Part shown: piece by piece, positions 35,989 through 48,607 of the stretch
How the letters are laid out: each line of letters begins with the position of its first letter
How positions within the stretch are numbered: the first letter of the stretch is position 1
DNA from: Ptiloglossa arizonensis
Taxonomy: Eukaryota; Arthropoda; Insecta; Hymenoptera; Colletidae
DNA length: 64,000 nt
Assembly (NCBI RefSeq): GCF_051014685.1
Contig: NC_135055.1
Span: 20,233,501-20,297,500, forward strand
Direction of reading: 5' to 3'
Program-made: the position numbers and the translations under genes
The notes under the pieces: model-generated
What the model saw: only the letters and a program-made list of their open reading frames with translations
Database searches by the model: none
What the model was told of the DNA's origin: nothing

Positions 35989-38900
35989 TCCCCCGCGTGA
36001 CTTCATCGTCGAATTTCGGTCCTCGAGCCCGCGTACGCGGTCTGGCCGAGCGGAACGAACGTCGAATATTTACGACGACGTCGGTTGCCCCCCGATTTCT
36101 CGTAATATCGGCGTTAACGACGCCCGGGGAACTGCGACGGACATTTTCGCATCGGATCGCGTCAAATTGGACGAAGAAATATCGTGGAAATCGACGAAAA
36201 TGGGAAAATTCCGGTGCCCGAACGTTCGAAATATTCCGAAGTAAATAACACGAACCGAAACGACCGGTTTCGAAACGGTACCGACAAATTTTTGCTCGAC
36301 GAAAAATTATTCTCGCGAGAATCCACGAATTATGAGAGTTCTCCATTTACCTCGTAATCGTTTCGAAAAATAAACGGTTCTGTATCGAAACCGCTCTCGT
36401 TTCGCGCGAGTCTCGAATCGTTCGCGGATGTACCGAGAGGATGGATGTTTCGACACAGGAGTATCGATTTCAGAGGTAAACGTATCGATGATATCGAGTG
36501 ACGTCTCGGTGTCCCGTCATTGGACATCTCTCTGGCACCGTTTCTAGGCTCTGTGAATTCCTCTGCCACTATGATCAAAGTCCTTAATCATTGTACGCGT
36601 ATATAGGTATGTTGTATGCCCGCTTCTACGACCATTAGGGCAGTCTATCGTTGCTCGCGTATCCCGGTTCTCGTCGATGCATTTTCCTACTTTCATCTTC
36701 GCGTTCTCTTCGTCCTTGGCGTTGATCCTTTCTCGCTCGTACTCCGCTACGAAAGTGTCCTTTGTCTTAACGCGCTCGTTGGAAATAGTTTGCTCGGATC
36801 TCTGCATCGATCTCTTCGATCGGTCGTAGCGGAGCATTTGTACGCGCGTATGGACACTGTGCATTCATAAATACAATTTTCTGAATTATTTTATTTCGCG
36901 TCGAGGTCTGTCTATATTCTCCAAGGACCATTGCCGCTTCATCGCCAGCGGAATCATCGCGCGAATTGTAATTTTCGTTTCGAATATTTCTAATTCACTC
37001 CTCGAGGCTCTCTCCTCCCCAACGCGAAAGAATACAGCACACTCGCGCAACAAGTCAAAAAATCCCCGCCATTCGTCGCACGAGCGAAGAAAATCGACGT
37101 CGGTTGGAGAATCCCGCGATAAACGACCGACGTCGAGGCGCCGTCAATTAAAATCGGCTGGGACAGGGTGGCACGGTAACACACCCCCTTGCACACGCGA
37201 GCAGATCGTGCCCACGCATTTGCTATTACATCGACCGAATGGAAATTACATTTCCCTCACCTGTCCCGATGGATTATCCAAATTCTTTTAAACGGATCTC
37301 GGACCTCGCCGAGACACCGTTCGATACCGCGACAAATTTTCTTTCGTGTCTTTGTCGAAATATTTATCAATGTCGAGAGATTTTGTAGATATCTAAATTC
37401 GCGTGCCTTTTTCATCGCTGTGCAAAATAACGTTGAAGCTGATGGCCTTCTATGGTCCATCCAAAGAGACGAGATACTTACGTTTACATTAACGCGATCG
37501 GTTAAATGTGGGTCTATTTTCTTGAGCTCCGAGAACGATTCTCGCTCGGTTACAGAGGGTTGCTCTGGAAAAACGAACGATTCGAAACGAATTTATCTTC
37601 TTTATTCTTTACTCGGCCCGCTTGACTCGATTGGAAAAATAACAGCAAAGCTCAGAAGAAATCTTCCACGCGATCATTGGGTCCGAGTATTGCAAAGTCG
37701 CGTCCAATCGCGCATTCCTCCCGCGCGGTCGTCGCGTTCGTTATCTCGTCTCGTTGTACGAACCGTGGAACGGTTCTTTGGTCGTTTTTGTTCACCAGAT
37801 AAATAAATATCATCGTGGCGTTTCATCGATCGACCCTTGAGCGTCCCTAAACCGCGACGAGGACCAACGCAGACGGCCCGGGGAATAATGTACACGATGG
37901 AATATCGACGCAGACGGGGACCGAGCGGTACGGTACACACTGCCCCACTTTGTACAGCGCCGTGGAAAAATTAACTATTCATCCGTCCTGCGGCCGTGCA
38001 CAATGGCCGGGGGCCGAAATATCGAAGGACCGGTCCCCAATCGAGGCGAGTCGATGCCGAATTGCTTCCTTCCGTGGGATTGCGTTGCGGCTCGAGAAAC
38101 CAGCAACGGTGCGGGGCGGTGGACGCGCGAGGGAAAACGACACACGAACCGAGGCTAAACCAGCGGGAAATACGCCGATGCATCGGAAGAGTTATCGCCG
38201 GTGATTAAAATGTGGCCAACCCGAAATTGGAAGCGAGATCTTCGTACGAACCGACCGACCGAACGCTGCTTTTAATCGACTGCGGTGTTGTTCGCGAAAT
38301 CGTCGCCCCGGACTACGCGGTGTCTCTACCCTCCCCATTCTCCCTCGCGAAAGACGCGACACTTTGAGGAGGAAGCTGTTATTTCCCGGTGAAACGTGTA
38401 CCGCGACCAATTTTCCAGCGTCGAGTTACCGGGCCGTTTCTTGGAAAAATTGCGCGTAACGAACGCGAAGGAGTCGAATCTAAATATTCGAGAGGGGTGG
38501 TTTTAAACGCGCGATAATAACTAGTTGATTAGCGATATGTGTAAAGATTGGTTAAACGAAAGTGGAATTTGATTCGAATAAGAATATATTCTCAAATGTG
38601 TAAAATTATCGATCGACGAAACATTCCGGGAGGTCGAAACGGTGGAGATATCGAGAAATTGCCACGCCTTTTTCGCGATGCTGCCATTCTTTTGGCAGCT
38701 CTTTGGCATTCACCGCGCCGTTCTCCGAAAACATCGGAATACAATTTGCGATCTAACGTATCGAAGTCCGAACAACCCTATGGAAGTCCCGTACAATGGT
38801 CACCGCACGAAGAGACTCGAATTATAGTAAAAGAAAAAAAAAAGGAAAAAGCGGAAAAAGGAACAATCCCAACCGGCGGAGCAAACCGTGGACCCCTTCC

Positions 38901-39409
38901 GGTCAATTAAGCGCCATTGTGTCCGCGGTACCGGAAGTGACATTGGCTCGAAGCCTCGTCTTACGATTCCTTCTCCCCGCCGGTGACTCGATGCGTGTAT
39001 AGCTCGTACTCGTTCCCCGAGAGTCGACGCTTATTAATTACGTTCTCACGGCCATTAATTGCCCGCGCGGCGTCGAATAATCGAAGGGCAAATTCACCCC
39101 CAATTAACGCGAAAAAAAGAAAAAAAAAAAATGGGGGACAATCGCGCCGTGGCTCGATTTTAATCCCTCCCTCTACGTCGGTCCCTCGCGCGCCCGCTCT
39201 CTTCTCTCATTAACGATAAATTTTTTTCGCGCCGTTGACAGAAGATCCGATCGCCCCGAATCGTTAAATCCCGCGGGGGACCCTCGAGCGCGGGCAAGTA
39301 CCAAAGGTTCGTTGAGCTTAATCACCGATCGGAGGGGAGTTTAACACGATTTGACAATCCCCGATCGCAGCGGCGTAAAAACGGATACAGTGTCGCGCGT
39401 CGGAGAATC
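35989..39409. other. Mostly non-coding stretch
   Basis: The only candidate signals are the - strand frame at 37257-37460 and a - strand charged, helix-like frame at 36544-36864 (segment TKDTFVAEYERERINAKDEE). The latter has no start context, splice site or recognisable family. The + strand frame over 37189-37806 (205 codons) overlaps both and also matches nothing known. Confidence 0.5.
37257..37460 (-). other. Candidate exon or short ORF ending in a CAG|GTGAGG donor
   Basis: On the - strand an ATG-initiated frame of 67 codons has a less CpG-driven codon choice than its surroundings. It ends within two codons of an ACAG|GTGAGG donor. The product is Lys/Arg-rich with no recognisable domain. 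The + strand is open over the same interval, so coding potential is weak evidence. Confidence 0.15.
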
Positions 39410-39790
39410 GCTTGCACGGGCCTCCCAAGATTATCGCGCGACTCGACACCCAACTCCGCTTCAATCCTTCCCAAATCGAGCCTAATTTTACGTGCGGCCG
39501 AGCGGATCTCTAACCCGTTCCAAATCGTCGCGAAACGATCTCCAAACACTGCGCCTTTCGTGGACGAAAACGAAAACGATACAAGATCGAACGTTTGGGA
39601 AAACCACGAGTCAATTCTTCGTATCGATATTGGTCTCCCAAGCTGCTCCGAACTAGTCCCAAAACCATCTGCGTAGAATACATCTACATTTAGAGAAAAG
39701 GAAGATAAAGGTGGCGGATTGAGAAAAGTATGCGCGGGACTAATTTTCCGTATCGTTGTTGGATCTCCGACTCGTTCCAACGATCCCCGA
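39410..39790. repeat. Decayed tandem repeat, about 129-bp period, three copies
   Basis: Related blocks TAATTTTCCGTATCGTTGTTGG (39741), CAATTCTTCGTATCGATATTGG (39612) and TAATTTTACGTGCGGCCGAGCG (39483) are each followed by a TCTCC/TCTAA-CTCGTTCCAA-type block. Offsets are 129 and 129 bases. The array is open on the - strand (39322-39819). The period is divisible by three, so a repeat-bearing reading frame cannot be excluded, though divergence makes it unlikely. Confidence 0.55.
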
Positions 39791-42700
39791 GCGTCGCGAA
39801 GCGCGAGAAGATGAAACAACGACGAGACGACAAGGTTGACGGAACGTTTAAGAAAACCGTGAACGAGCTGCTCGGACGATCTTAAGAGGCGAAAGAAACG
39901 CGCGTTGGTAAATATTTACGTTCACCCTCTGCGACAATACCATTACCCCGTGGATGTTACGTTTCCCCTGTCGCCGAGAACCAACGAGAAGTGTTCGAGC
40001 GTCGTCTGGCACCGTTTGCTCGCGGGTAACGGACAGGCCCCGAGCGTGTTCGGTCGTCGTAAAAATCCTCCTAGGAGGGACCACCGGCCCGGTGGTTGTC
40101 TCCGTTATTTTAAACCAGCCCTCCACTTGTTCCTCCTCGCGTGGAAAGAACCGCGTCCATTTCGTAGTCCTCTCGGTACGTTCGTCTGTCTAAATATACG
40201 CGCGAACGCGCCGATTACCGCGCGCGACGTTCGCTCTGCGCTCACCTAAACGGAACCATCGACTCGCGAATCCGGAAAGCAAGAGTATTTCGGAAAGCTT
40301 CGGAGATCCAAGCCGAGAGTTTCTTTTTACGAGATCTACCGACCGCTCGAGGTTCCAGCGACGAATAAAAGAGGAATCCTTTCTTCGCGCGATACTCGTT
40401 GAATGAAAATTAGAATTTGAATCGTACGTTTATACCCCGGTTTCGTTCCCTCTTTACCCCAATAAAATTTCGAGGGTCTCCGGTACGGTATCTTCCGTCT
40501 ACCTTTCACGAGGGTTAGATTTTATCGGACAAGAATCCGTTGTCGTTGATTTTGTCGCGATAAATATTTATTCGACCCGAACGTTACCGTATCGGACGTA
40601 TAGAAAAACAGACGGTACTTACTCTATGGGTCGGTTGGTAAATATTTACCGGAGGAGGAAAGAAATAGACGGTTCGAAGGAAAGATCCAGAACGTTCGGT
40701 CGGATATTTTTTCCAAGTTGAGAAACGATTATCCGTAATTATCCAGGCGAAGAACCATCGCCCGGAGGCGTTCATCGAAGAAGAGGACGGATTCTCGTGG
40801 TCGAAATGTACACCGTAGTTTCCACGAGGATGGAAGGAACGTTGGTTGCCGCGTCACGAAAGGATTTTTATCTTCCGATGGGATCGTGCTCCTGGCATAC
40901 ATCGAGAGGATACAACGACGTGGAAAAATGACGCGAAGATCAACGGGAAAGTTTCCGAGTCGGTGAGCGACGACGCGATTATAATTTCTTTGCCTTTGCC
41001 GAAGGGAAGTAATAGCCGTACATTCTTTCCACGGTGGAAGCACGTCGTCTTGTCCGTCGTTACTCTCTTTCGGTAAACTTCCCCGATCGATCGATCGACG
41101 TACGAGAGGAACGTAATCCCTTCGTTGCCGGCGAAGAATCTCTGAAAAAAGATCACCGCGAAAATCCTCTCTAACCAGCGTTCTTTCCATACGAGACTCC
41201 TACCTCGGGGAACAACGGTATCGGCCAACGACGAGGAGCTTTGGAAAAAAGCTCGAGAAGAACGCGCTCGGACGCTCGGATCCTCCGAAGATCTCCGCGC
41301 GATTCGTATCTCGCGGCGCGAGTCGTTGATAACGCGAGCGCGCGAGCCGTGCACTTTACCCCGGACGCGTTATCTCCGCGGTTGGTTGTAACCTGGCCAG
41401 AAAACGAGCCAGATAAGGGGACTACCGGCGAACGTAACTTCCTTTTTACGAGCGAAACTTCGGCCGGTGCTGTCCGTGCCCGGAGACTCGCCGCGATTAT
41501 TTTTGGCGCGAGGGGGATCCGAGAGGCTGGCCCATCGAGCTTTGCGAAAACATCCTGGCTTCGCGGAAACCGCGCAAACTTTTCACCGAACCGCTTCAAA
41601 CATCGGTCGACCCCAACGATCGCCGCGTCCCGGCTTTTCACCGCGGTCTCGAACCCTCCGCGGAGTCTAACGACGCGCGAGTAATTATCTCGCGAGTCGT
41701 TTCGATTCGCCGAGCGGAAGAAACGGAAACGGGATTGCGATCACCGCTGGTTATCGACGTGCTCCGACCCCAACGGGACTGGTAATTCTATTCTCGCGTG
41801 GTCTTCTACTTATGCTCGTAACGCGACGATCGAGATACCAATCGCGGGGAATCGAAGTCACGTTCAAGGTGGACATGCGTTCAATCTTGGATCAGGTCTT
41901 GGGTTCGCGATGGAAGAGATTTGGTACGGATTGGAGACTTTGTTCGGTTAGTGCGTTCCTATCTCCAAGACAGAAAGGAAGAATGCTTTTTCGTAAACAG
42001 AGCAAAGTATTCGAGGTTTTAATTTAATTTTGATTATTCCTATTCTCGATGTCTCTTCGCTCGATACCGTGGTGTACAGTGTGCGCGACAAAGTATCTCT
42101 AGGGGAAAAATCTATGCTTTCGACCACCGCGTGCGGAAATCGCGAAAGAATTTAAGCATGTTTTCTCGACGATTCCGTATCCAACAACGCGTTCGCGACT
42201 AAGACATCGTTTGCCAAATAATCGCACCCTCGTGCGATTGCGCTCTCCTCCGCGAAGAAAGATGACGATCTAAAAGACAATGGCCCTCGAGTTTCGCTCG
42301 CCCATTCGAGAAGTTTTCAAACCTCTGTCGCGGTCCGCGATAATTTCTCGGACAATTCCACCTATCGACTTTCGAAGCGGCGCGGGGGATCTTCGAAAAA
42401 CGAGACTGGAATTCTAAAGCCAGCGAAATCGACATCGATAAAGTTTAAGGGGTTCCTCGCGATTCGGAGGGCGTCGTCGTCGTCGCGGTCGAGCCGTCGG
42501 AAAATTATTCGAAGCGGCCTCGAACGACTCCCGATCGATCCCGGTCGCTCGGGAAAAAGCGAAGAAACAAAAAGGAAGAAAGAAAGAAAAAAAAAAGGAG
42601 AAAGGAAAAAGAAACGGGCCGCGAACCCGGCTAATCCCGCGGGATAAGGCTCTCCCCGTTGCATTAACATAGTCCCCGGGATGATCCCGCCTCGTTTGCA

Positions 42701-42997
42701 GGATACTCTGAAGAACGAGCTGATAAGGACCGAGCGATCTCGGTGCCAAGGGCTGCGGACCGAAGCTCGATGCCAAAGAGGAGGGTAATTGTATTTGCAT
42801 AGATTCGAGATCGGCTTCGCTTCGCGGATTAACGCGTCGTTTGACTGCAGTTAGTGATTAACAACGGTTACGGCGGTGAATTACGAGCTGGCCGGGATTT
42901 ACGGATCTAGACCCGGTCCGGTCGCGGCGCGAACGCGGGAAAGAACATCGAGACGAGGACCCGGAATCGAGTCGAGTCCGTTCGAGTCGTTTCGAGT

Positions 42998-43010
42998 CGC
43001 CAGAGGGCAG
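42998..43010 (+). promoter_or_regulatory. Isolated CTCF-like motif
   Basis: CGCCAGAGGGCAG fits the AG-R-GGGCAG half of the CTCF consensus better than the repeat-borne sites, though the 5' part differs from CCACNAG. It sits before a G-rich stretch (43011-43026) outside any repeat. Confidence 0.2.
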
Positions 43011-45370
43011 GAGGGCGGGAGGGGGTGGTTACCAGCGACCCGTAGGGAATATCCGGTGCGTAATTTAACAACGATTCAGCGTTTCCCGCGATAAGTAGTC
43101 GCGAGGAGGCTCTCCTTCGGAGTCAGCATCGTGCCTCGACCGGCTTCGAAGGGATTTACTTTGTCGGGACGAAGGACGGGGGGAGGTCGGGGGGACGGTG
43201 GAGGAGTTCTTCCAGGTTCTTCTCTTCTTTTTTTTTTTCTCCTTTTTTTCTTTCATCCCTCCCCGTATCCTCGCGGCTCGACGAGTGTGTCGAGCAAGAA
43301 CTCGAGGAGGCACTTTCCCGTGGCAGAGGGGGAGGGAGATTCGGCAAGTTTATAAAATAGCGTAGGCGGGGGAGGAGTCGGCGGTTGCGAAACAGGGAAA
43401 GATTTCACGACCCTTAATCTGGCTCGGATCTACCCGGAGTTTCGTGCGTCGTCATTTCCTACCCGGCACCCTATTGTCTTTGCGCTTATCTCCGCGAGAT
43501 CGTCGACGCGAACGTTCCCCCTCTCCGCGTGGATCACCGTGAGTCTTCGAGGTAGTCTCGGAGATTTCGTTGAAGCCACGGTGGCCCGTACCGGAGCGAG
43601 AAACGATCGCGATTGGATTCGAATCGGTCCACGGGTAACTCGGGACGTTGAAACGCGCCGGCACTCGAGGATCCCCGGGTCTCGAGAAAAAATGGACATT
43701 CACGAGAACCACGCGCGGAAGTAATTTCCATGACGAAGAGGAGTTTCCAGCGCAAAGTGGAGCGAAACAAGGGTCACTGAAGAGACGAGGGAGTGGCTTC
43801 GTTAGCACAGGCTCCCCTCCTGTGTCCGTCTACAGGAGAGTCCTCGAGGAAAGCCTTTCTCGATGACGATCGAATTTCGCTCGCGCGAAACCGTACCCGC
43901 TTACTCCGCCGAGAAGTCGAGAAATCGATTCCGTGCCAATCCTTTTTCCCTCGTCGCGTCTTCCAGCGAGGAATCTCCTTCGTTATCGAGGCCGGGCGCC
44001 CTCTCCGAGGGCCCCGAAAGGGGACCCCTCGAACGGAACACTCGGAACTCGGACCGTTTCGCAGCTCGTCCCTACCCAAGAGTCCTCCAACGGATCGAGA
44101 AACGAGATTCTTCGACGAAAACGCAAAACGATTCGCGAAATTGGGAATCCTTTCGTGGATACCGTGACGTCTATTGGCAGCGGAAGTAAACAGACTCTCG
44201 ACGAATAACGCAACACGGGCACGGTTCGTCGAATGGAAACGTTTCGTCGCGCAATTTGACTCCCCCGTTCCGGTGCGCGGGATAAATCGTGCGAGAAGCC
44301 GCGCCAGATCGAGGAAATATATATCCTCTCGGTTTTAGGCGAGCGTAACGTCCGCGTGAAAAACGATCCGCCCTTGGCTCGCAAGGTGGCCAACCACCCC
44401 CTCTCGCCTACCGTAGAAAAACATTGAGTTATGGTAATATCGACGTCCGTTCGAGACCCGGCCGGTAGCTCGCGGTAATTTTTCCGCAAGTTCTCGAGTC
44501 GACTACGATTCGATCGAACCGCCGCCGCCAGGATTAGCAAAAATTAATTAAGAAGAGAGCGGCACGAGTCAATTCCCGGAGAGGTCGGCGGGGTTCTCGC
44601 AGCCACTCTCGGTTATTTCGGTGCAAAGTAGTCGCGGAGATTTATCGACGAGGCGCTCCCCTCCGCGTCCCTCCCTCCACTCGGCTTGATTTACAGCCGA
44701 TAATTAAACCACCGTAAACTGGGCCGCGTGGGGGTGATCGCGGTGGGGGTCAGGGGCGGGTTAGCTTCGCTCACGGGTTTCCGCGAGTCCCCGAAAACTT
44801 TGTTCTCGCGACGCGACCGACTCGAGAATTGCCCGTGACCGAAAACTTTCCGCCATAAGTCAGTCGAGGGCCTAACGGAGTTATTAGAGGAGAGAGGGAG
44901 AGTATCGTGCCCCGCCTTCTCAACGAGGATCGGCGAACGCGTGAAATACGCGACTTTGAGGGAGGGGGCTGCTCGCGCGATACAACCCGAACCGGGGTTG
45001 CTCGTCGACTACCCCGTGTGTGTACCGGGTGCGCGTCGTAAAGGCGGAGGAAAAAAAGGAAAGGAAAAAAAAAAGGAAAAGAAGAATTTATCGAGCGTAC
45101 GTCCATCGAACGGGCCGCTAGAAGCGTTTACAACCCTCGTGGACGGCTCGTACGTGCGAGCACGAAAAACGTTGTAGCGACGCGGCCGGTCCTCGAGGAG
45201 AATAAAATGAACTTGACTGTGAAATATAATACGAGCGTTGGCCGTGCATCGGCGCCGAATGCGTTAAAAGGAGACCATCAATTCTTCAATGGAATTCCCG
45301 CTCGACGAGACGCTGACCCCCGTTTCTCTTCCGAGCCCCCCGCGCGCGAATTAAGGCTTTCTTCTCCTCC

Positions 45371-45371
45371 T

Positions 45372-45403
<32 letters not shown>

Positions 45404-45409
45404 TTCTCC
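45371..45409. repeat. (TTC)n microsatellite
   Basis: About thirteen TTC units with a few interruptions, flanked by CTCC-rich pyrimidine sequence. Confidence 0.9.
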
Positions 45410-46057
45410 AGCCCTTCTCTACAGGGAGAATATATTGCAAATAAGATTACTGGAAATCGTGCGCTCGTCCCGTTCCAACGACAAAGTCACCCTTCGAAAA
45501 ATACGTCCCCGAGACAATCCGTAGGAAATAGCGAAAATTCCGTCGCTCGTACGCCCGCTCGCTATCCTCCTCCTGGACGGTTTCGCGTTAACCGAGACCC
45601 ATTACATTACCCACTTAGCCCCTCGGTTGGCTACCGATTCTTCTTTCTCGCCTTGGTTTTATTCCTCTCGTTCCGTGCGCCGCTCCGTTACCGAAAATAC
45701 CCTGCTAACCGTTTCGCGTACCGTTATTCGCCCACGGAACGACGACGACGACGAATCGCAAGTGCCGGTGAGCGCGAGAAACCATCGTGGAAAAGATTTC
45801 CGTAGATGCGCCCCTTCCACCGGAAGCACCACTTGCGATCGATCCGATAGCGTTACGGGAGATAGATTTTTGATGGGGAAAGGTAAGGATTTTCCAAAGG
45901 TTCTCCCTTCTTCTACGACAGGATCACGATATTACCTTAGTTGCAGCGTGGTTGCACCGATGCATCGATCCACGGATCGCATTGTTATTTTTAGCGCGAC
46001 CGAAGAACGATTTTCGAACGATCCGGGTGCACGTCGTACAATTTTTTTCTCGCTCAC

Positions 46058-46131
46058 CGAGTCGTCGTAAAAGATTGGCCTCGCGGAAGCGATATTTAGC
46101 GAGAAAATCCTGCAAAGGATCGCGCACTCAC
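46058..46131 (-). other. Candidate 74-bp exon following the - strand acceptor
   Basis: From the strong acceptor the sequence stays open in one frame for 24 codons after two leading bases and reaches TCG|GTGAGC, a good donor at 46057/46058. It reads GECAILC...YDDS in part, with no family I recognise. If the upstream GTGAGT acts instead as a regenerated donor, this segment would be a ratchet-associated exon that is normally skipped. No partner exons were identified. Confidence 0.25.
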
Positions 46132-46166
46132 CTGAAACAGAAATGAAAACACAGAAATTAGTATCG
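46126..46166 (-). other. Candidate recursive splice site (ratchet point)
   Basis: Read on the - strand the order is a near-perfect branch point (TACTAAT), a pyrimidine-rich stretch of about 20 bases, then TTTCAG and immediately GTGAGT, with the AG|GT junction between 46132 and 46131. An acceptor abutting a regenerated donor is the known signature of recursive splicing in long insect introns. The alternative is an ordinary 3' splice site of an exon whose first bases happen to be GTGAGT (see 46058-46131). Either reading implies a - strand gene crossing this point. Confidence 0.45.
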
Positions 46167-47911
46167 TAGCGAGCCACGCGTATCGCGAGGAAGAATCGAA
46201 CGATAAATTATATCGCGGTTCAGCCCCGTTCCACCCTTCGTGGTTTATTCCACGCGATTTCGCGCAAAACGCGACTAATTGTTGCACAAGCGTTAATTAC
46301 GGTGTAAACGATAAAAGTTGGCCTCCGTTCGGTCGGAGCGGATTCACGGGGTCGCGATAATCGTAGAAACACGACGAAAATTAAATGCCGCGTGGTCGAG
46401 CGGTCACGGAACCCCTACGAACGAGAAACGAACGTTGAAATTACACCGATTACCGCTTGTATCGTGAAATGGTTACTAATCGACCGATCTTACGGCCGCT
46501 GAAAATGGCGACGGAATAATAAAATAAATACACCCTCGAGTGCGTTACGAAAATTCTCTCCGATACGAAACCTCGTACACGGAGGTACGAGAATGTTCTT
46601 CGATCTTTCATTCTTTCGTACGAACGATCTTTTTACTATGAGCGAAACTAAATTCCACGATTGTACGCTCATTGTACCCGCTAGAGTGTTCTCCGTGAAT
46701 CGAACGATTCACATACCGTACCCTCGAATCTGGAATCGATCCAATGCTACCGCGGTCGCGAGATCGACCCCGTCATCGAATTCGAGAAATTCCCCCCCGC
46801 GAAACGCGTTAATTGGGTTTTAATTGTCCCCCGCGACCTCGAAGTCCTGTTTCTTAGCAGCCGTCACCGAAGAATCTAATCCCCGGAGCCATCGAGAGGG
46901 TCGAAAGAGGCAAAAACGTTGAGCCGCCTAACCGTCGCAGTCGGTAATTAGCTAATGGAAATTCCTGATGGCCACGGGGCGGTGGAAGGGGGTCGACGGG
47001 GGTGGGTCGCCGGTCGGGGATAAAAGGAGGCATCGGCTCGGACGGGGGGAGGGGTAATGGCGGGAAATTCAAACGTATCGCTCGAATTATCCACTTCGCG
47101 GAGGGCGACGGGGGGTTGAGGTGCGCGAGAGGACGAGCGCGACGCACCCTCCGCTCGTAACTCACCCTTGTTTTCGTCCGATACAACTAGGACTTTTACC
47201 GCGAATTTCGTCCCGCGGAGGATGCTCGGTTCGGAGCACTCTCCCTCTTCTCCTTACTTCGTCCCGTTGGAACCTTTCGTCCCTTAAGTGGTGTCGCTCT
47301 TTCGAATCGAAACGGAAATAGACGAGAAAGGAGAGTCGTTGAACGGGAGAGGGTGGTCCCGGGGCCCTGCGAGCGATCGAACGGACACCCCTACCCCCTG
47401 CTCGACACTTTTGCGTTTCTAATCGTCGATAAGCGCCCGAAAGACCCTCGTGAATTCTCACGCGAACCGCCCGCCGCCCCTATCTACCATTTTTATTAAT
47501 CGCAGCGCCGCGAGCGTGTCCCGCACGCCCCGCCGCGAGGAAGGAAGACTGAAATTCGATCTTAATCGCGAGATCTGGTATCGCGACCGATGCACGAACC
47601 CGCAATACGCGCGACAGCCTCGTTTGTCAAACCCCTATCCCCGGTCGCTTTATCGCGCGCGGCGCCCTTAAGAAGCTAAGAAAAATCGTCGATCGGATAT
47701 CGCGATTCCGTGGAACGGAATCCTAGGCGCTCGCTATCGATCGCTGGGAACGAGAATCGATCGACGCGACGGAAACGACTTGGAGTCGATCGTGTTCGAT
47801 CGACGAAATTCATTTTTACGAAATCTACCGACTTTTACCCGCGAATATCACCCGCTATTGATCGCGAAGAGAACGATAATCGAGAGCTCTTTCTCTCTGA
47901 TTTTTTTATTT

Positions 47912-48098
47912 TTCTTACTCCATTCAAGAACTACTCTTTCGCGCCGCTTCGATTTTTTATTCACTCCACTGGTAGGGAAATCTTTCGCATCTCCCCGATT
48001 TTTTTTCTTACTCAATTCGAGAGCCATTCCTTCGCATCGCTTCCACTTTGTTTCTTACTCCATTTAAGTGAAACGTCTTCCACGTCGCTGGGATTCGA
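47912..48098. repeat. 47-bp tandem repeat, four copies
   Basis: Units begin TTCTTACTCCATTCAAG (47912), TATTCACTCCACTGG (47959), TTCTTACTCAATTCGAG (48005) and TTCTTACTCCATTTAAG (48052), at offsets 47, 46 and 47. Each continues with TCTTTCGC-CGCTTC-type sequence. The period is not a multiple of three, which argues against coding. Confidence 0.8.
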
Positions 48099-48569
48099 AA
48101 GCTCGCGAGAAATACCCTCAGCGAACAAAAGGGAGGAGTACGAAGGTGAAGCAAAATCCGTGAGCAACTTGTTGACGAGAACCGAACGATCTCCTCGATC
48201 GTCCGCGGGATCCTTTCATTAATCTTCGGCACCCTTGGCGAATCACCGGGCTCGCTAATTCCCATAATTCGGTTAGAGTCGCGCGGTCTCTCTCCGATTC
48301 TCTCGGCCCGTGTCCCCGCGCGTTTCCCAACGGGGGTGGCGATAGGGAAGCGCGGAGTCAACGAGAACTTATTTACGGACCGCGTTGGAAAATTAAGACG
48401 GATGCTCCGGTGTCCCCGCGCGTTTCCGTCTCTCCGATACGAGAGCCTACGGGATATTTACCCTCGAGTGGCACGCGTAACCGTCAAAGAGCACCCACCC
48501 CCCACGGTCGAAAACGACTCTCGACCCCCGTGTTTCATCCGAGCTGTCTCCTCTTTCGCGTCCGTTTCT

Positions 48570-48607
48570 CCCCCTCCTCCACCACTTCCTCCTCCTCCTC
48601 CTTCTCC
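48570..48607. repeat. Imperfect (TCC)n pyrimidine tract
   Basis: CCTCCTCC-ACCACTTCC-TCCTCCTCCTCC arrangement, mostly pyrimidine on the + strand. Confidence 0.85.

Larger units (their letters stand above)
39791..46057. other. Non-coding stretch
   Basis: CpG-rich unique sequence with purine tracts near 42567-42613, 43225-43255 and 45050-45085. A + strand frame from 45627 meets AAAG|GTAAGG at 45883, a fair donor, but no acceptor or initiation context supports an exon. If the ratchet point at 46.13 kb is real, this part may be - strand intron. Confidence 0.5.

Noticed and set aside
36042..36056. TGGCCGAGCGG, resembling a tRNA A box (also GTGGTCGAGCGG near 46393)
   Set aside because: No B box or cloverleaf follows either sequence.
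42712..42733. GAGCTGATAAGGACC, partly resembling miR-184
   Set aside because: Too many mismatches in the seed region and no convincing hairpin around it.
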